A DNA stretch of 64,000 nt, taken from the NCBI GenBank assembly GCA_027491075.1, contig JAIXWX010000025.1:124001-188000 (forward strand). The letters run 5' to 3'. Made by a program: the position numbers and the translations under genes. This document shows positions 1 to 10,800 of this stretch, one piece after another. The notes beneath the pieces are model-generated. The model saw nothing but the letters and a program-made list of their open reading frames with translations, was not told the origin of the DNA and made no database searches. The DNA is from Flavobacteriales bacterium. GTDB lineage: Bacteria; Bacteroidota; Bacteroidia; Flavobacteriales_D; Sanyastnellaceae. Numbering within the stretch: position 1 is the first letter of the stretch; each line of letters starts with the position of its first letter.

Positions 1-127
1 CCATAATTAAGGGGCCTGTCAAGTCAGCATCCACTGGTCGAAGAGATCGGGAAGGAGACAGGAATCCTGGGAAAGTCAGAAGACCTGCCATTTCGAATTA
101 TAACCGAATGTGCTCGGGAAGAAGCAC
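1..127 (+). promoter_or_regulatory. cobalamin riboswitch, 3' half (cut by window edge)
   Basis: The 3' half of a cobalamin riboswitch can be read: CCACTG at 31-36, CGGGAAGG at 48-55, and the B12-box-like AAGTCAGAAGACCTGCC at 73-89. These occur in the order and approximate spacing of the family consensus. The 5' half lies beyond the left edge. After the aptamer comes a short hairpin, GTGCT (110-114) with AGCAC (123-127), ending 8 bases before the ATG at 136. I infer that this is the expression-platform stem that hides the translation start when B12 is bound. The downstream receptor and BtuG-like lipoprotein fit B12 control. Confidence 0.88.
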
Positions 128-135
128 TGCAGGAT

Positions 136-2058
136 ATGAAGACTTACATTTTATCTTTAATATCAGCGTCTGCGTTTGCGCATTCTGTTTGTGCGCAATC
201 GGATTCAACGATGCAGGAGAAGGATTTGCAAAGCCTAGAGTTTGTTTCTAACAGTTATGGCTTTCATTCTACGCTTGATTCATTGAACAGGGAACGTTAT
301 GCGTCTTCGAGTTTGGGCCAAATGCTTCAGATTACTAACTCAGCGCAGGTGTTACAATACGGTCCGCAGGGATCGTTGATAACGGCGCGAATCAATGGGG
401 GAGCCTCGGATCATACCGTAGTGAGTTGGAATAACCTGGTAATCAATTCGCCGTCGCTTGGCCTTACGGATCTTTCGCTTGTTCCTTCCTTTTTCTTTGA
501 TCAACCTGTTTTGGGTTTTGGGCATTCCCGAAATGCAGGCCAAGGTGGTCTTTCAGCACAATTGGGTTTGGAATCTCCAAGAAAATCTCAACGAAAGGTG
601 AAATGGATTTCGGGCATCAATTCTATGCAGAATACCTTCGGTGCATTGCAGTATACGGATGATTTGGGTGCATTTTTTACCGATTGGAGAATTCTAAAAG
701 AAAGCAATCGCAACGAGTTTCAATACAGAGACATCTTTCAACTTCGGAGCCCATTGGTACTGCAAGAAAACAATAATGCCATTCAAGATGCAGTTCAAGG
801 GACTCTTGGTTGGCGTTCAGAAAGGAGAAACTTACATGCTAGAGTATACGGTTGGTGGCAACATCGTCGATTGAATATTCCGGGCATCATGGGCGTGGAC
901 AACGATGTAATAGCGAATCAGGTAGATTCTATTTTTCGTTGGGGGGGAGAATTCCAGTTTACTGCTCTTGGTCATTGGAAAGTTAGCTTCAATCGGAGTG
1001 AGGAGTTTCAGCGGTATAGGAGTTATTTTAATGCGTTTCTTCCAGCTACCATTGATTCTAGATTGAGAACAGTCGTTGATCAATTTGCTGTAAATTATAT
1101 TTGGTCAAAGAGAAGGTGGGAAGTGTTTTCTGATGGAAGGATTCAGCGAGCTGTAGCCCGTAATTCCAATTTCGAGAATGGGCAAGTAGAAGAGTGGATA
1201 AAAGTAGTAAATGCTTCGGTGAAGTATTTATGCACTCAGTACATCCAAACAGAAGCTTTTATATATTTTGAGCATCGATCCGATTTAAGGACTTCCCCAG
1301 CATTTGGACTGAAGATTTTAATTGAAGAAAAGCAAGCGGGCGATTTTGCTCCAGGAGTATTGATTCAAGGAGGAAGAAAATTCCGTGTTCCAGATTTTAA
1401 CGAGCGATTTTGGCAACCATCAGGTAATCCAAATCTATTACCAGAACATGGTTGGAATGTATCAACCCGTTTTCATTGGAAGTTGCTAGAGTCATCTGCG
1501 TGGCGATCATCGATTAAAATAGAAGGATTGTATCAGTCTATTGAGAATTGGATTCAATGGGTGCCATTGCAGCAGTGGACTCCTGTTAACTATAAAACGG
1601 TCCGATCCGCGACATTGAATTTTTCTGCTGACATGGAGTATCGTTTTCGGACGCTCAAAATTCTTACCACTGCGCGTTATCAATGGAATAGAACCCGTGG
1701 GGTGAATGACGCGAATTGGAATGAGACAAGAGCATTCATCTTGCCTTATACTGCTTCAGGATTGGGTTTTGCGGGATTAGATTTATTATGGAAAAGATGG
1801 GAGTTTGGGAGCAATTTTCGATTCACTTCGGTTCGTTATTTTCAAGAGTTTATGGGACAAGGTCTCACTCCTTTGATGCCGTCCTTTTATACCATCGATG
1901 GTCACTTTGGGATGAGGTTGGATAGAGAAGGGATACATGTACTCAGATTGAGGTGTGAGAATGTTTTGAACGAGCAGTACCAGATGATCCGTGCCTACGC
2001 TATGCCTGGGAGAGTTTGGAGTATTCAGTACAATTTGAGTATTCAATTAAAAAAATAA
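136..2058 (+). CDS. btuB: TonB-dependent vitamin B12 receptor (BtuB-like)
   Basis: A 640-residue outer-membrane receptor. A signal peptide of about 20 residues ends at CAQ. The TonB-dependent plug covers about residues 55-145 (LGQMLQITN... then ITARINGGASDHTVVSWNN, the usual plug pattern around a surface loop). The rest is alternating aromatic-rich beta-barrel, with the family segment RVPDFNERFWQPSGNPNL around residue 420 and a terminal strand ending in IQLKK. There is no N-terminal carboxypeptidase-regulatory domain, so the protein is compact like E. coli BtuB. The cobalamin riboswitch directly upstream, and the BtuG-like lipoprotein six bases downstream, make B12 or a cobamide the likely substrate. 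The receptor family is certain; the substrate is inferred from context. Confidence 0.85.
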   Translation: MKTYILSLISASAFAHSVCAQSDSTMQEKDLQSLEFVSNSYGFHSTLDSLNRERYASSSLGQMLQITNSAQVLQYGPQGSLITARINGGASDHTVVSWNNLVINSPSLGLTDLSLVPSFFFDQPVLGFGHSRNAGQGGLSAQLGLESPRKSQRKVKWISGINSMQNTFGALQYTDDLGAFFTDWRILKESNRNEFQYRDIFQLRSPLVLQENNNAIQDAVQGTLGWRSERRNLHARVYGWWQHRRLNIPGIMGVDNDVIANQVDSIFRWGGEFQFTALGHWKVSFNRSEEFQRYRSYFNAFLPATIDSRLRTVVDQFAVNYIWSKRRWEVFSDGRIQRAVARNSNFENGQVEEWIKVVNASVKYLCTQYIQTEAFIYFEHRSDLRTSPAFGLKILIEEKQAGDFAPGVLIQGGRKFRVPDFNERFWQPSGNPNLLPEHGWNVSTRFHWKLLESSAWRSSIKIEGLYQSIENWIQWVPLQQWTPVNYKTVRSATLNFSADMEYRFRTLKILTTARYQWNRTRGVNDANWNETRAFILPYTASGLGFAGLDLLWKRWEFGSNFRFTSVRYFQEFMGQGLTPLMPSFYTIDGHFGMRLDREGIHVLRLRCENVLNEQYQMIRAYAMPGRVWSIQYNLSIQLKK

Positions 2059-2064
2059 ATTGCT

Positions 2065-3120
2065 ATGAAAAAGTTTTTTCTTTTTATGTTGGTTTCTTCA
2101 ATCTTATTCTCTTGTAGAAAAGATGAAGAGGTTCCTTCGCAGACCGTGCCAGAACTCAGTGCTCAAGGTGCATACATTGTCAATGAAGGGAATTTCTTAT
2201 CAAATAATGCCACTATTTCATTCATGAATGATTCGTTCGCAATTTCCGCAGATCCTTATCTCGCGGCAAACGGCGTAGGGCTTGGCGATGTGCTTACTTC
2301 GTTTTTAAATACCGATGGAAAGGGTTACGCCGTTCTAAATAATAATAACAAGGTGGAAGTATTTAACCTTAGCAATTGGTTGAACGTGGCGACCATTGCC
2401 GGGGTAAGTTATCCTAGGCATATTGTGAAGGCAAACAATGGGAAGCTTTATTTAAGCGGCGGAAATTTTACAGGAACAGTTTATGTCATTAATGGCTCTA
2501 CCAATACGGTAGAGTCTACTATATCGGTTGGCAACGGGCCAGAAAGAATGCAAGTGCTCAGTGATAAGCTTTATGTATGCAATAGTGGAGGCTGGTTGGA
2601 AGATAATTCGGTATCCGTCATTGATTTGAATTCTAACACAGTGATTTCGACCGTTCAAGTGGGCGATCGACCTGTGGATATTGAAATAGATAACGATGGT
2701 CAGCTTTGGGTAATGTGTATGGGAAAAACAGTTTATAATGAAGATTTTTCTGCAATTATTGAAGAGACGCCAAGTAGACTAGTAAAAATAGACCCTTCTA
2801 CAAATTTGGTTATTTGGAGTGAGCAGATAGGAGAAGTAGGAGACCACGCTTCGGTGTTGGAATTCAATTCAAATACCAACCAATTAATGTACGTGAATGA
2901 TGGAGTGTATAGCCTATCAGTGAATGAACCAACCTTGCCTGGAGACCTATTTGTAAATGGAGATTATGCTTCAGTGGATGTGCGTGACAATGGTGAGGTA
3001 TGGCTCACATCAAAATCCAACTTCATTAATAATAGTATCCTTTACCAATATTCTCCGCAAGGAGGTTTAATCGAGCAACACGCAGGGGGAATGGGCACTA
3101 ATGCAGTGGTCTTTTTTTAA
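2065..3120 (+). CDS. BtuG-like beta-propeller surface lipoprotein
   Basis: A 351-residue lipoprotein with signal peptide and lipobox LFSC (Cys at residue 17). The mature part is a YncE/DUF5074-type seven-bladed beta-propeller: repeated blades such as GTVYVINGSTNTVESTISVG and NSVSVIDLNSNTVISTVQVG are easy to see. In Bacteroides, BtuG is a surface propeller lipoprotein that caps BtuB and binds B12 with extremely high affinity. Position six bases after the riboswitch-controlled receptor gene supports the same job here, as a co-transcribed pair. The last 23 bases overlap the convergent yitT-like gene. B12 binding is inferred from family and context; no binding residues can be assigned by eye. Confidence 0.75.
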   Translation: MKKFFLFMLVSSILFSCRKDEEVPSQTVPELSAQGAYIVNEGNFLSNNATISFMNDSFAISADPYLAANGVGLGDVLTSFLNTDGKGYAVLNNNNKVEVFNLSNWLNVATIAGVSYPRHIVKANNGKLYLSGGNFTGTVYVINGSTNTVESTISVGNGPERMQVLSDKLYVCNSGGWLEDNSVSVIDLNSNTVISTVQVGDRPVDIEIDNDGQLWVMCMGKTVYNEDFSAIIEETPSRLVKIDPSTNLVIWSEQIGEVGDHASVLEFNSNTNQLMYVNDGVYSLSVNEPTLPGDLFVNGDYASVDVRDNGEVWLTSKSNFINNSILYQYSPQGGLIEQHAGGMGTNAVVFF

Positions 3121-4054
3121 TCATACCACCTCTTGTATCCTTCACACTGTGCATCACAACAAATGCATTGGGATCTATTTTTTGGATTTCATTGGTAAGG
3201 GAGGTAAGTTCCAAACGAGTTACGACGGTGAATAGAATTTCTACGTCATAAGATTCGCCATTTTTACCAAAGCCTCTCCTGCCCGTGTAGACAGTCATGC
3301 CTCGTCCAAGTTTTGTAGTAACCATGCTTCTGATCTCTTCATTGTGTGACGAAACAATGGTGACACCTGTATATTCTTCTATTCCTTCAATGATGAAATC
3401 GACTGTTTTTGCAGCAGCGAGGTACGTAATCATGGAGTAAAGCGCTGTTTCAATACTGAGTAGATAAGCAGCTAAAGAAAATACGAATACATTAATCACA
3501 AGAATGATATCGCCAATGGTAGCACTAGTTTTCCTGCTGAGAAAAATCGCAAGTACTTCCGTTCCATCCAAAACACTACCTCCTCTAACGGCGAGTCCAA
3601 TACCAGCTCCAAGAAAGAAACCTCCAAATACAGCCACCAGCAGTTTGTCATTGGTGATTTCTGGGAAATGCACGAATGCGAGTATAATTGCTAGACTAAG
3701 TATGGCGAGCGATGTTTTGAGGGCAAACTCTTTTCCCAATATTTTATAGCCCAGGGCAATGAATGGCGCGTTGATGATTATCAACAAGGCCGCAAGTGGA
3801 AGCGAAGTCACTTCCGTTCCAAGAAGTGCGAGTCCCGTTGCTCCGCCATCTATGAAAGAATTGGGAAGGAGAAAGCTGTCGAGGCCGAAAGCCGCACTAA
3901 ACATCCCTGTGATGATAAAGGCGGATTGCTTTAGTCTTTGCAAAAAAGTAACACGCATGTAGCGTATTTCTTTGGCAATCGCAAAAGAAGTGGGGTGTTT
4001 GATGTGTTTCCCGTGCAGACGGGTTATAGCAAGTCGTTTTATAAAACCAATCAT
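3098..4054 (-). CDS. YitT-family (DUF161/DUF2179) membrane protein
   Basis: A 318-residue integral membrane protein. About five to six hydrophobic segments lie between residues 45 and 215, including the family pattern FLLPNSFIDGGATGLALL after the first helix and GGSVLDGTEVLAIFLSRK near residue 160. A soluble DUF2179 domain follows (about 220-310: TGVTIVSSHNEEIRSMV, RGMTVYTGRRGFG, VVTRLELTSL). The function of YitT proteins is unknown; transport has been suggested. The start at 4054 gives a 32-residue basic leader; an internal ATG at 3958 is an alternative that would remove it. The gene is convergent with the BtuG-like gene and shares 23 bases with its end, so neither has room for its own terminator. 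Confidence 0.88.
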   Translation of the reverse strand: MIGFIKRLAITRLHGKHIKHPTSFAIAKEIRYMRVTFLQRLKQSAFIITGMFSAAFGLDSFLLPNSFIDGGATGLALLGTEVTSLPLAALLIIINAPFIALGYKILGKEFALKTSLAILSLAIILAFVHFPEITNDKLLVAVFGGFFLGAGIGLAVRGGSVLDGTEVLAIFLSRKTSATIGDIILVINVFVFSLAAYLLSIETALYSMITYLAAAKTVDFIIEGIEEYTGVTIVSSHNEEIRSMVTTKLGRGMTVYTGRRGFGKNGESYDVEILFTVVTRLELTSLTNEIQKIDPNAFVVMHSVKDTRGGMIKKRPLH

Positions 4055-4091
4055 GGATGCAAGATAGGCATTCTGATTTTACGTTTATATC

Positions 4092-6893
4092 CTATTTTGT
4101 AATAAGGAAGGGCACAGTGTAGTATCTCTCCTCATTGTAAATTTTTACTATAAAATAACCACTTTCAAAAGTTTCTAGTGACAAGCGTGTCGCACTAGAA
4201 TGGGTCCTTGATTTTTCTAGTATTACACGTCCTGTCAAATCCAGAACTTGGATGCGGTCATTTTCATCGAAAGGACCGGTGATATATACTTCGTCTCTTG
4301 CTGGAACAGGAAATACCTTAAAGAGCTGTTCGGTAAAAGTCTCTTGTGTCGAGGAAATACCAGGGGGAGTACAATCTCCATTGAAGGGATCTTGTATTTC
4401 GATCGTGTATGATTCGTTTTCTTGAGAGGTAATGGTAATAACTACGGATTCTCCGCATTCGAAGGGCCCAAGATTGAAGGTGCCCATACTTGAAATAAAT
4501 AGGATCTCATCATTGAGACTGTTTGAAAGTGTATATGGAGGATCGTTACCCAAAAAGGTCATGTTTAATGCAATAGAATAACTGAACTCGCTGGGGATAA
4601 CCACCGTGTTTGCCTCAAACAATGGAAGTGCTAAATTGTATTGGCACGAATAGTCTTCATATTGAGCTGTCGGATCGAAATTATATGCGAGCGGATCAGT
4701 GCAACCGAAGCAGGTATACTCGCACCATCCAGCTTCACAGGTGGCGTTAGGATCAAAATTGCATGCAGTTGGATCCGTGCATCCTCCAATATCACCCGCT
4801 TCTGAAATAAGGGGGATGAATACCCAACCTATCTCAGTTGAAACCCCGCTAGTAACAATGTCTCCAGAAGCATTCATCACTGTAAATTCTAGAGGAGTTC
4901 CATCGTAATTGCATGTTAGCAGTGCAGAGCACGATCCATCAAAACAAAACCCGTTTTGAAAGGGATAAAAACCAGATACTCCGTTTCCTTCAGAACTTTG
5001 ATACATCCAATTATGGTCCATGTTAAAGGCAATAGTATACCATTCTTCATAACAACACGAGTTATCATCCATGGTGGCTTCGGCATTGTAATTTAATGCG
5101 GCTGGGTCGATGCACCCGTAGCAGTCATACTCACACAATCCATAGCTTCCGAACATACAAGTGGCGGCTGGGTCGTAGTTGCAAGCGTTGGGATTGGTGC
5201 ATCCGATGATGTTTTCTCCAGAGAACAATAAGGAGAAAGAACCGCTGGAATTGAAGGTTCCAATTCCTGAAGCAATGGTGTCACCTTGTGGATTCATCAC
5301 GAGATATGGAACTGTTTCATCGAAGGCTTGGTTAAAGCGCAATTCAAAGCAGGATTCGGGCATACAAAATCCTTGATCCATGGGGTAAACACCAAGAGTG
5401 GATGAGATATTGAAATCAGCCGTTATTGCGTGGAATGACACTCCATCTGCAGTTTCAATTCTGTAAAAATCAGCATAGCAGCAGCTACCATCATTGAATA
5501 TTGCTTCTGGGTCATAATTTGCTGCAGTTGGATCTGTGCAGCCAAAGCAGTATTCATTACAAAATGTAAAGTCACCGCAATTGGCAAGGGGATCATAGTT
5601 GCAATAGTTGGGATTGGTACATCCCCAGATCAGATTGTCTGTATACAAAGAAATTTGTACGATGATAGGACTGCTATTAGAAGAAAGAAAGATTTGATCA
5701 ACTATTTCCCCTTCAGCATTGGTAACGGTTATTGTCCCAGGTTCTGTATGGGAATAAACCAATAAGTTGAATGTTCTGCAGCCAGTATCTATGCAAATTG
5801 AATAGTCACCATTATCGGTCAAATAAGTATACACCTCCTCTAACGAATCGTAGTAGTCCTCGTTCCATTGGATGGGTAAGGTCGTGGTAAGGGTAAACGA
5901 ATGATAGCAGCATTGGCCAGTTTCGATAGTCGCCTCTGGATTGTAGTTATCGGCTTCAGGATCCATACATCCGTAGCAATCGTAGTTGCAAGAAAAGTCA
6001 TAGCAATCGGCTTCTGGATTGTAGTTGCAGGCGTTAGGCACAATGCAACCAGCGGTCAGTCCTCCTGTGCCAATAACAATTTCATTTGTAAAATTTTCTA
6101 CCGTTAAGTTAGCGAGTGTATCATTATCAAATCCAATAATTGAAATATTTGCAGGTACATTAAATCCATAGTTTATATCATGAATTTGAAAAAAATGGCA
6201 ATCGTCTTGAAGGCAAATAGGATATGGAATGAAGGGCTCTAGCTCAATGGGATTTAGACTTCCGAGATAATAGTCACTAGTTGAATAGAAAATTATCTTA
6301 GGTAAATCAGAAATGATGTAGGCCATTCTTGTGCTATCGCAACAGTTGCCGTGATCCATTGTGGCATTGGGATCGAAGTTGGCCGCCTCTGGGTCCATGC
6401 AACCGTAGCATTCATAGTTACAGAGGGAATAGTCTGCACAACTCGCCCATGGATGATAGTTGCATGCGGCAGGATCGGTACATCCCGGAGTACCTCCTGC
6501 ATCGACGTCTATCGACCCCCAATATTCTTCTCCTGAATAATCAAAAACCAAAGGCCCCCCATACCGTGATATCTGCAGATCTATGGTAGAAGAACCAAAA
6601 ATTTGATCGAGATAAATACTAAAGCAACTATCTGGAATACAGAATCCCGTGACAAAGGGATAGTATACATCTATATAGGTTCCATTATCGTTATAAATGA
6701 ACAAATCACATGGATGGGATGCGTTTATTTCAAAATAGTTTTCGGTACTGTAACAGCAAAGGCCATTATCTGATTCTGCCAAAGGACTATAATTGAGGGC
6801 ATTTGGATCCGTGCATCCAGGGTATTGTCCGAGTATGCCATTGGAATATATCAGTAACGATATCGTAACAAGAAAAGTTAGCGAACGAGTCAT
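4092..6893 (-). CDS. giant Cys-rich GCTDP-repeat T9SS-secreted protein (copy A)
   Basis: A 933-residue secreted protein. A signal peptide (about 1-22) is followed by one single and five paired Cys-rich motifs of the form GCTDPxAxNYxPxAxxDxxSCC. The two motifs of each pair are joined by a C-x-Y-x-C-x-GC linker, and pairs are separated by 70-90 residues of beta-rich sequence. The region from about 770 to 840 is a final beta domain, and the C-terminus (about 850-933) is a type A T9SS sorting domain (KVFPVPARDEVYITGP, LDLTGRVILEKS, GYFIVKIYN). It therefore crosses the outer membrane by T9SS and is anchored or released. The repeat is common in marine Bacteroidota; its function is unknown. Asp/Asn-rich ends may bind calcium (inference). 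It is a paralogue of the gene at 7830-11006. Confidence 0.85.
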   Translation of the reverse strand: MTRSLTFLVTISLLIYSNGILGQYPGCTDPNALNYSPLAESDNGLCCYSTENYFEINASHPCDLFIYNDNGTYIDVYYPFVTGFCIPDSCFSIYLDQIFGSSTIDLQISRYGGPLVFDYSGEEYWGSIDVDAGGTPGCTDPAACNYHPWASCADYSLCNYECYGCMDPEAANFDPNATMDHGNCCDSTRMAYIISDLPKIIFYSTSDYYLGSLNPIELEPFIPYPICLQDDCHFFQIHDINYGFNVPANISIIGFDNDTLANLTVENFTNEIVIGTGGLTAGCIVPNACNYNPEADCYDFSCNYDCYGCMDPEADNYNPEATIETGQCCYHSFTLTTTLPIQWNEDYYDSLEEVYTYLTDNGDYSICIDTGCRTFNLLVYSHTEPGTITVTNAEGEIVDQIFLSSNSSPIIVQISLYTDNLIWGCTNPNYCNYDPLANCGDFTFCNEYCFGCTDPTAANYDPEAIFNDGSCCYADFYRIETADGVSFHAITADFNISSTLGVYPMDQGFCMPESCFELRFNQAFDETVPYLVMNPQGDTIASGIGTFNSSGSFSLLFSGENIIGCTNPNACNYDPAATCMFGSYGLCEYDCYGCIDPAALNYNAEATMDDNSCCYEEWYTIAFNMDHNWMYQSSEGNGVSGFYPFQNGFCFDGSCSALLTCNYDGTPLEFTVMNASGDIVTSGVSTEIGWVFIPLISEAGDIGGCTDPTACNFDPNATCEAGWCEYTCFGCTDPLAYNFDPTAQYEDYSCQYNLALPLFEANTVVIPSEFSYSIALNMTFLGNDPPYTLSNSLNDEILFISSMGTFNLGPFECGESVVITITSQENESYTIEIQDPFNGDCTPPGISSTQETFTEQLFKVFPVPARDEVYITGPFDENDRIQVLDLTGRVILEKSRTHSSATRLSLETFESGYFIVKIYNEERYYTVPFLITK

Positions 6894-6943
6894 GGTTTTT
6901 GGTTTGGATGTCTAAGTTACAAACATCTCCCCATCCACCCTAA

Positions 6944-6976
6944 AGAAAAAAGGGCAGGAATATATTCCTGCCCTTC
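6944..6976 (-). terminator. intrinsic terminator after the 218-residue lipoprotein gene
   Basis: AAGGGCAGGAA (6950-6960) pairs perfectly with TTCCTGCCCTT (6965-6975) around a 4-base loop. Read on the minus strand, the stem is followed by a run of T (the A run at 6945-6950). It lies just downstream of the gene ending at 7008 and separates it from the repeat-protein gene starting at 6893, so the two genes are probably separate transcripts. Confidence 0.85.
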
Positions 6977-7007
6977 CATCTTGTAAAGTATCACTAAGAA
7001 AGAAACA

Positions 7008-7664
7008 CTAAGACGCTTTTGGATTGAACGGTAGTGCTGATTTATGCACGATCAATCTCAATTTTCCATCCTTGCCTTTTTTGAATACAAATGTTTTGTC
7101 GACCATGACTTCTGTACCATCTGCTGCAGTGAGATATACATTTCCCATGGTGATAGCCACCGAACCGTAAATTTGAATTCCTTCGTTCTTTTCACCTAAG
7201 TTATCAAATGTTACCTTGGTCCATGGCTTTAATGCGAAACCATTATCGCTGGGGTAATTTGGATCTCCTCCAATAAAATAAGCCATTGCTCCTTCTTTTG
7301 TAGTGCGAAAGGTTTGATCTCCATAAGTAAGGGTTGGCTTGAAGAAAACCTTTCCCAAGTCGTAGTTATACGCATCAGAAATGAGTTGGCTGGTATACGA
7401 CTTGTAATCACCACCTGTAGAATATAGTTCACCAATTTTTACTAGACCATCGCACCATGCTTGTTGGGCTGCATTCACTTCATCATAAGTGATAATTGTT
7501 TGGGCACCTTCTTCGACGTAGGTGAGACCAAGGTCCTTAATCGTTTTCTCGACTTCTCCGTTGACGATTTTTTTGACGTCTTGCTCAACCTGTGCTGCTT
7601 GATCGCAAGAACTAAATAAAGAGATTAAAATGATCCCAAAGGATAAGGCGAATGTGTATTTCAT
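7008..7664 (-). CDS. predicted lipoprotein, possibly NTF2/SnoaL-like
   Basis: A 218-residue protein with a signal peptide and lipobox LFSSC (Cys about residue 20). A short helical stretch rich in E, V and K (VEQDVKKIVNGEVEKTIKDL) is followed by a mixed alpha/beta body. The pattern of two helices, then strands GIQIYGSVAITMGNVYLTAADG and KTFVFKKGKDGKLRLIVHKS near the end, resembles the cone-shaped NTF2/SnoaL-like fold. I could not identify a catalytic motif. It lies between two giant paralogous T9SS proteins on the same strand but has its own terminator, so a functional link is not shown. No function is proposed. Confidence 0.75.
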   Translation of the reverse strand: MKYTFALSFGIILISLFSSCDQAAQVEQDVKKIVNGEVEKTIKDLGLTYVEEGAQTIITYDEVNAAQQAWCDGLVKIGELYSTGGDYKSYTSQLISDAYNYDLGKVFFKPTLTYGDQTFRTTKEGAMAYFIGGDPNYPSDNGFALKPWTKVTFDNLGEKNEGIQIYGSVAITMGNVYLTAADGTEVMVDKTFVFKKGKDGKLRLIVHKSALPFNPKAS

Positions 7665-7767
7665 GTTGTAATTATTTATAGAACAATATTACACTGAGAG
7701 AGTCATGGATGTTATATCTCGCGAAGTGAATTGGACTTAATTGGCGTTTGCGTTAAAAAAGGAAAAT

Positions 7768-7798
7768 AAAAACCCCTCGCCATCGGCGAGGGGTTTTT
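7768..7798 (-). terminator. intrinsic terminator, strong, bidirectional
   Basis: AAAAACCCCTCGCC (7768-7781) and GGCGAGGGGTTTTT (7785-7798) form a 14-bp perfect stem with a 3-base loop. It is flanked by A on one side and T on the other, so it can work on both strands. It sits 32 bases beyond the end of the minus-strand repeat-protein gene at 7830. Confidence 0.88.
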
Positions 7799-7829
7799 GC
7801 TGATTAGTATGTAGAGAGTGAGAAGTGCT

Positions 7830-10800
7830 TTACTTCTTGATAATGATTGGTAAGTTCTCGTTTCTATCTGATTGGATGATCTTTATCTGATAGTATCCAT
7901 TGGACAAGAATTGAAGATCTAATGGCGATGTAGTATTCATTTGATCATAGTATTTTTCAAACACTACTCGGCCTGTCATATCCATGATTCTAACGGTTGT
8001 GTTTTCAGAAACTGGACCAGCTAATTGAATGATGCCATTGGATGGATTAGGATAAGCATTGAATAGATTCATTTCCACTTTTGTTTCGGAAGTGTTTTGA
8101 ATAATTCCACAGCCTCCGGACAATGGATCGCTAATCATGTATTCCTGCATTCCATAAACAGCAGAGTTTACAGATATAGTCACATCTTCACCACAAGAGA
8201 ATGGACCAAACATGTACTGACCATTTTCATTGACCATCATCATTTGAGTGTTTTGGTCGTTGGATAGAATGTACGGCGCACCGTTACCGAGTTGCAATAC
8301 ATCCGCTCTCACGTAATATTGCTCCTGTGTAAGGTCTTCTTCTGTTTCTAGAACGAACATGGGAGGTTCTATGTCATAGAAGCAAGAGCCATCATCAAAT
8401 CCAGCATTGGGGTCGTAGTTGATGGCTGTGGGATCCAAACAACCACCGCAGTAATACACGCAATTTCCCGCGTTACAAGTGGCGGCAGGATTAAAGTTAC
8501 AAGCCAATGGATCATTACAGCCCGGTATGTCACTGTCGGAGAAGCTCAGTGGCACATTTATGAATCCAAATTGTTCAGCAATACCTGATTCCACGACACT
8601 TTGCATTTCGTCATAAACAGTATAAGTAAGTGATTCTCCTGAATAGCTGTACGCTTGTAATATTACACAGTCACCGCTGTTACAAAATCCATTTTGGTCA
8701 GGATAATTTCCAGCAGTGTATTCACCGGTGGTGTTATTATATACAATCCAGAAAGCAGGTCCGCTGAATTCTACGGTGAACCATGAAGAGGTACAACAGC
8801 TTCCATCGTTGATAGTAGCATTTGCGTTGTAGTTCGGCGCTGTTGGATCAGTACAACCGTAACAGCTATAGTCACATAGCCAATAGTATCCACAATCTGC
8901 GGCAGGATCAAAGTTACATGCCAATGGATCAGCGCAACCGATGGTTTGATTTCCACCAAATACGAGTTCTACGAATCCAGTATTTTGTTCTTCACTCTGT
9001 GCGAAAACGGAACCGTCTGGTGCATAAATAGTATAAGAAATTGGTTGACCAAAGATGCTATATATGCTCACGCCAAAACAACTCTCGTCCATGCAGAATC
9101 CAGTGCTGGTTTGGTTGCCTCCAGCGTAGTATGCTCCACTACCACTCAAAGAGTAGGCATACCAATAAGTGTCAACTGAGGTTTGGATGGTATAATAATC
9201 GTCGTAGCAGCAACTGTTGTCGTTTATGGAAGCTGTTGGATTAAAGTTCGCTGCGTTGGTATCGGTGCATCCATAACAATCGTAAGTACATGAACTTTGA
9301 ACCCAGCAATTGGCTTCTGGGTTGTAATTACATGCACTGGGATCAAGACATCCTTCTATCGCATTTACCGAGAAGTTTGCATAAGCATGATTACCAGAAT
9401 CAGAAGAACCTTCTATAACGACGTTGCCTTCTTCATCTAGGATAGCGTAAGTGAATGGAACAAAGTCCCAGCTGTAAAGAGTAAGGTAGAAACAACCTTC
9501 GTTTACACACATTTCATTCTGGCCAAACTGAGTGTCACCATAGTAATATAAGTTACCTAAAGAAGAACTCAACGACCAAGACAAATCTACCGAGGCGCTA
9601 ATGGTATAGGTGTTCAAACAACAGCTTTGATCGTCAATGGTGGCATCTGGATTAAAGTTAGAGGCTTCAGGATTGGTACATCCATAGCACGAGTAATCGC
9701 ATAGACTATGATCTGAGCAGGTTACAGTAGGATCGTAGTTACAGGCACCTGGTTCTCCGCACCCGCTTATAGCATCGTACGCAAACTGACTGAAGAAGAA
9801 GTTTGAATTTAACGTTGTTTCGAAAAGAAGGGTTCCTGCGGAGGAGGTAATCGTTGTATTAAATCCAAGGACATCGAAGTTCTCCGTATATAGTTCAATA
9901 TTATAACATCCAGGAGGCAGACAAACGTTTTGTGGTTCGTTGGCTATCAAATAAACTTGTTCGAAAATACCAATGGAGTAGTTTGAAATGTAAACGTAAA
10001 CATTTTCTTCAGCCACTAGCGTTGCCCAAGAATCAGAGTTGCAGCAAGAACCATCATCGATTGTTGCGTTTGGATCATAGTTTATTGCCGCAGAATCTGT
10101 GCAACCCAAGCAAGAATAATCACACAATGAATTGTCTATGCAAGTGACATTGGGAAGATAATTGCATGCACTTGGATCACCACAAGCACTTGTACCATCT
10201 AATGAAACATTTAATAGAGTAGCAGAAGTTGCAGAGGCAGCACCTTGCGCAATCAATTCACCGGCAGCAGTATAAACTTGGAAATTGGTCAAGCCTTCGT
10301 CTTCAAGGGCGAAAACGTTAATATCAAAACAAGAAGACGACATGCAAAAGCCATTTGAATTTGGGTAATTGGCGTAAGCGAATTCACCAGTCGCATAGCT
10401 ATTGGCGTATAATACTATTGGGCCTTCGGAGATGACAGTATAATAGGTGTTTTGGTCGTAACAGCATGTTCCAGAATTGATAGTCGCATTGGCATCGAAG
10501 TTTATTGCAGTAGGATCTGTACACCCATAACAATCATAGGAACACTCTCCAGGGCAGTTGGCTTGCGGATCATAATTACAGGCCGAGGAGTCCATACAAC
10601 CTGAGATTGTTCCACCTATTGATGATTCAAATATGCTGCTCTCGAAAGGAGCTACTGTGAGGGTGTAATTATTGCCATCGCTGTCTGTGAAGCTAATCTC
10701 TAGCGGTGTGGGACCGTAATTCAGGATATCAAAAGTTAAACAACCTATGTCAGAACAGAAAGTGGAGGTGCCAGGGAAATGGATGTAGTCCCAGCTTGTG

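Noticed and set aside
8771-10147. Several open frames on both strands inside the repeat-protein genes
   Set aside because: They are shadows created by the repetitive Cys/Asn/Asp codons of the real genes and have no start context or known domain.
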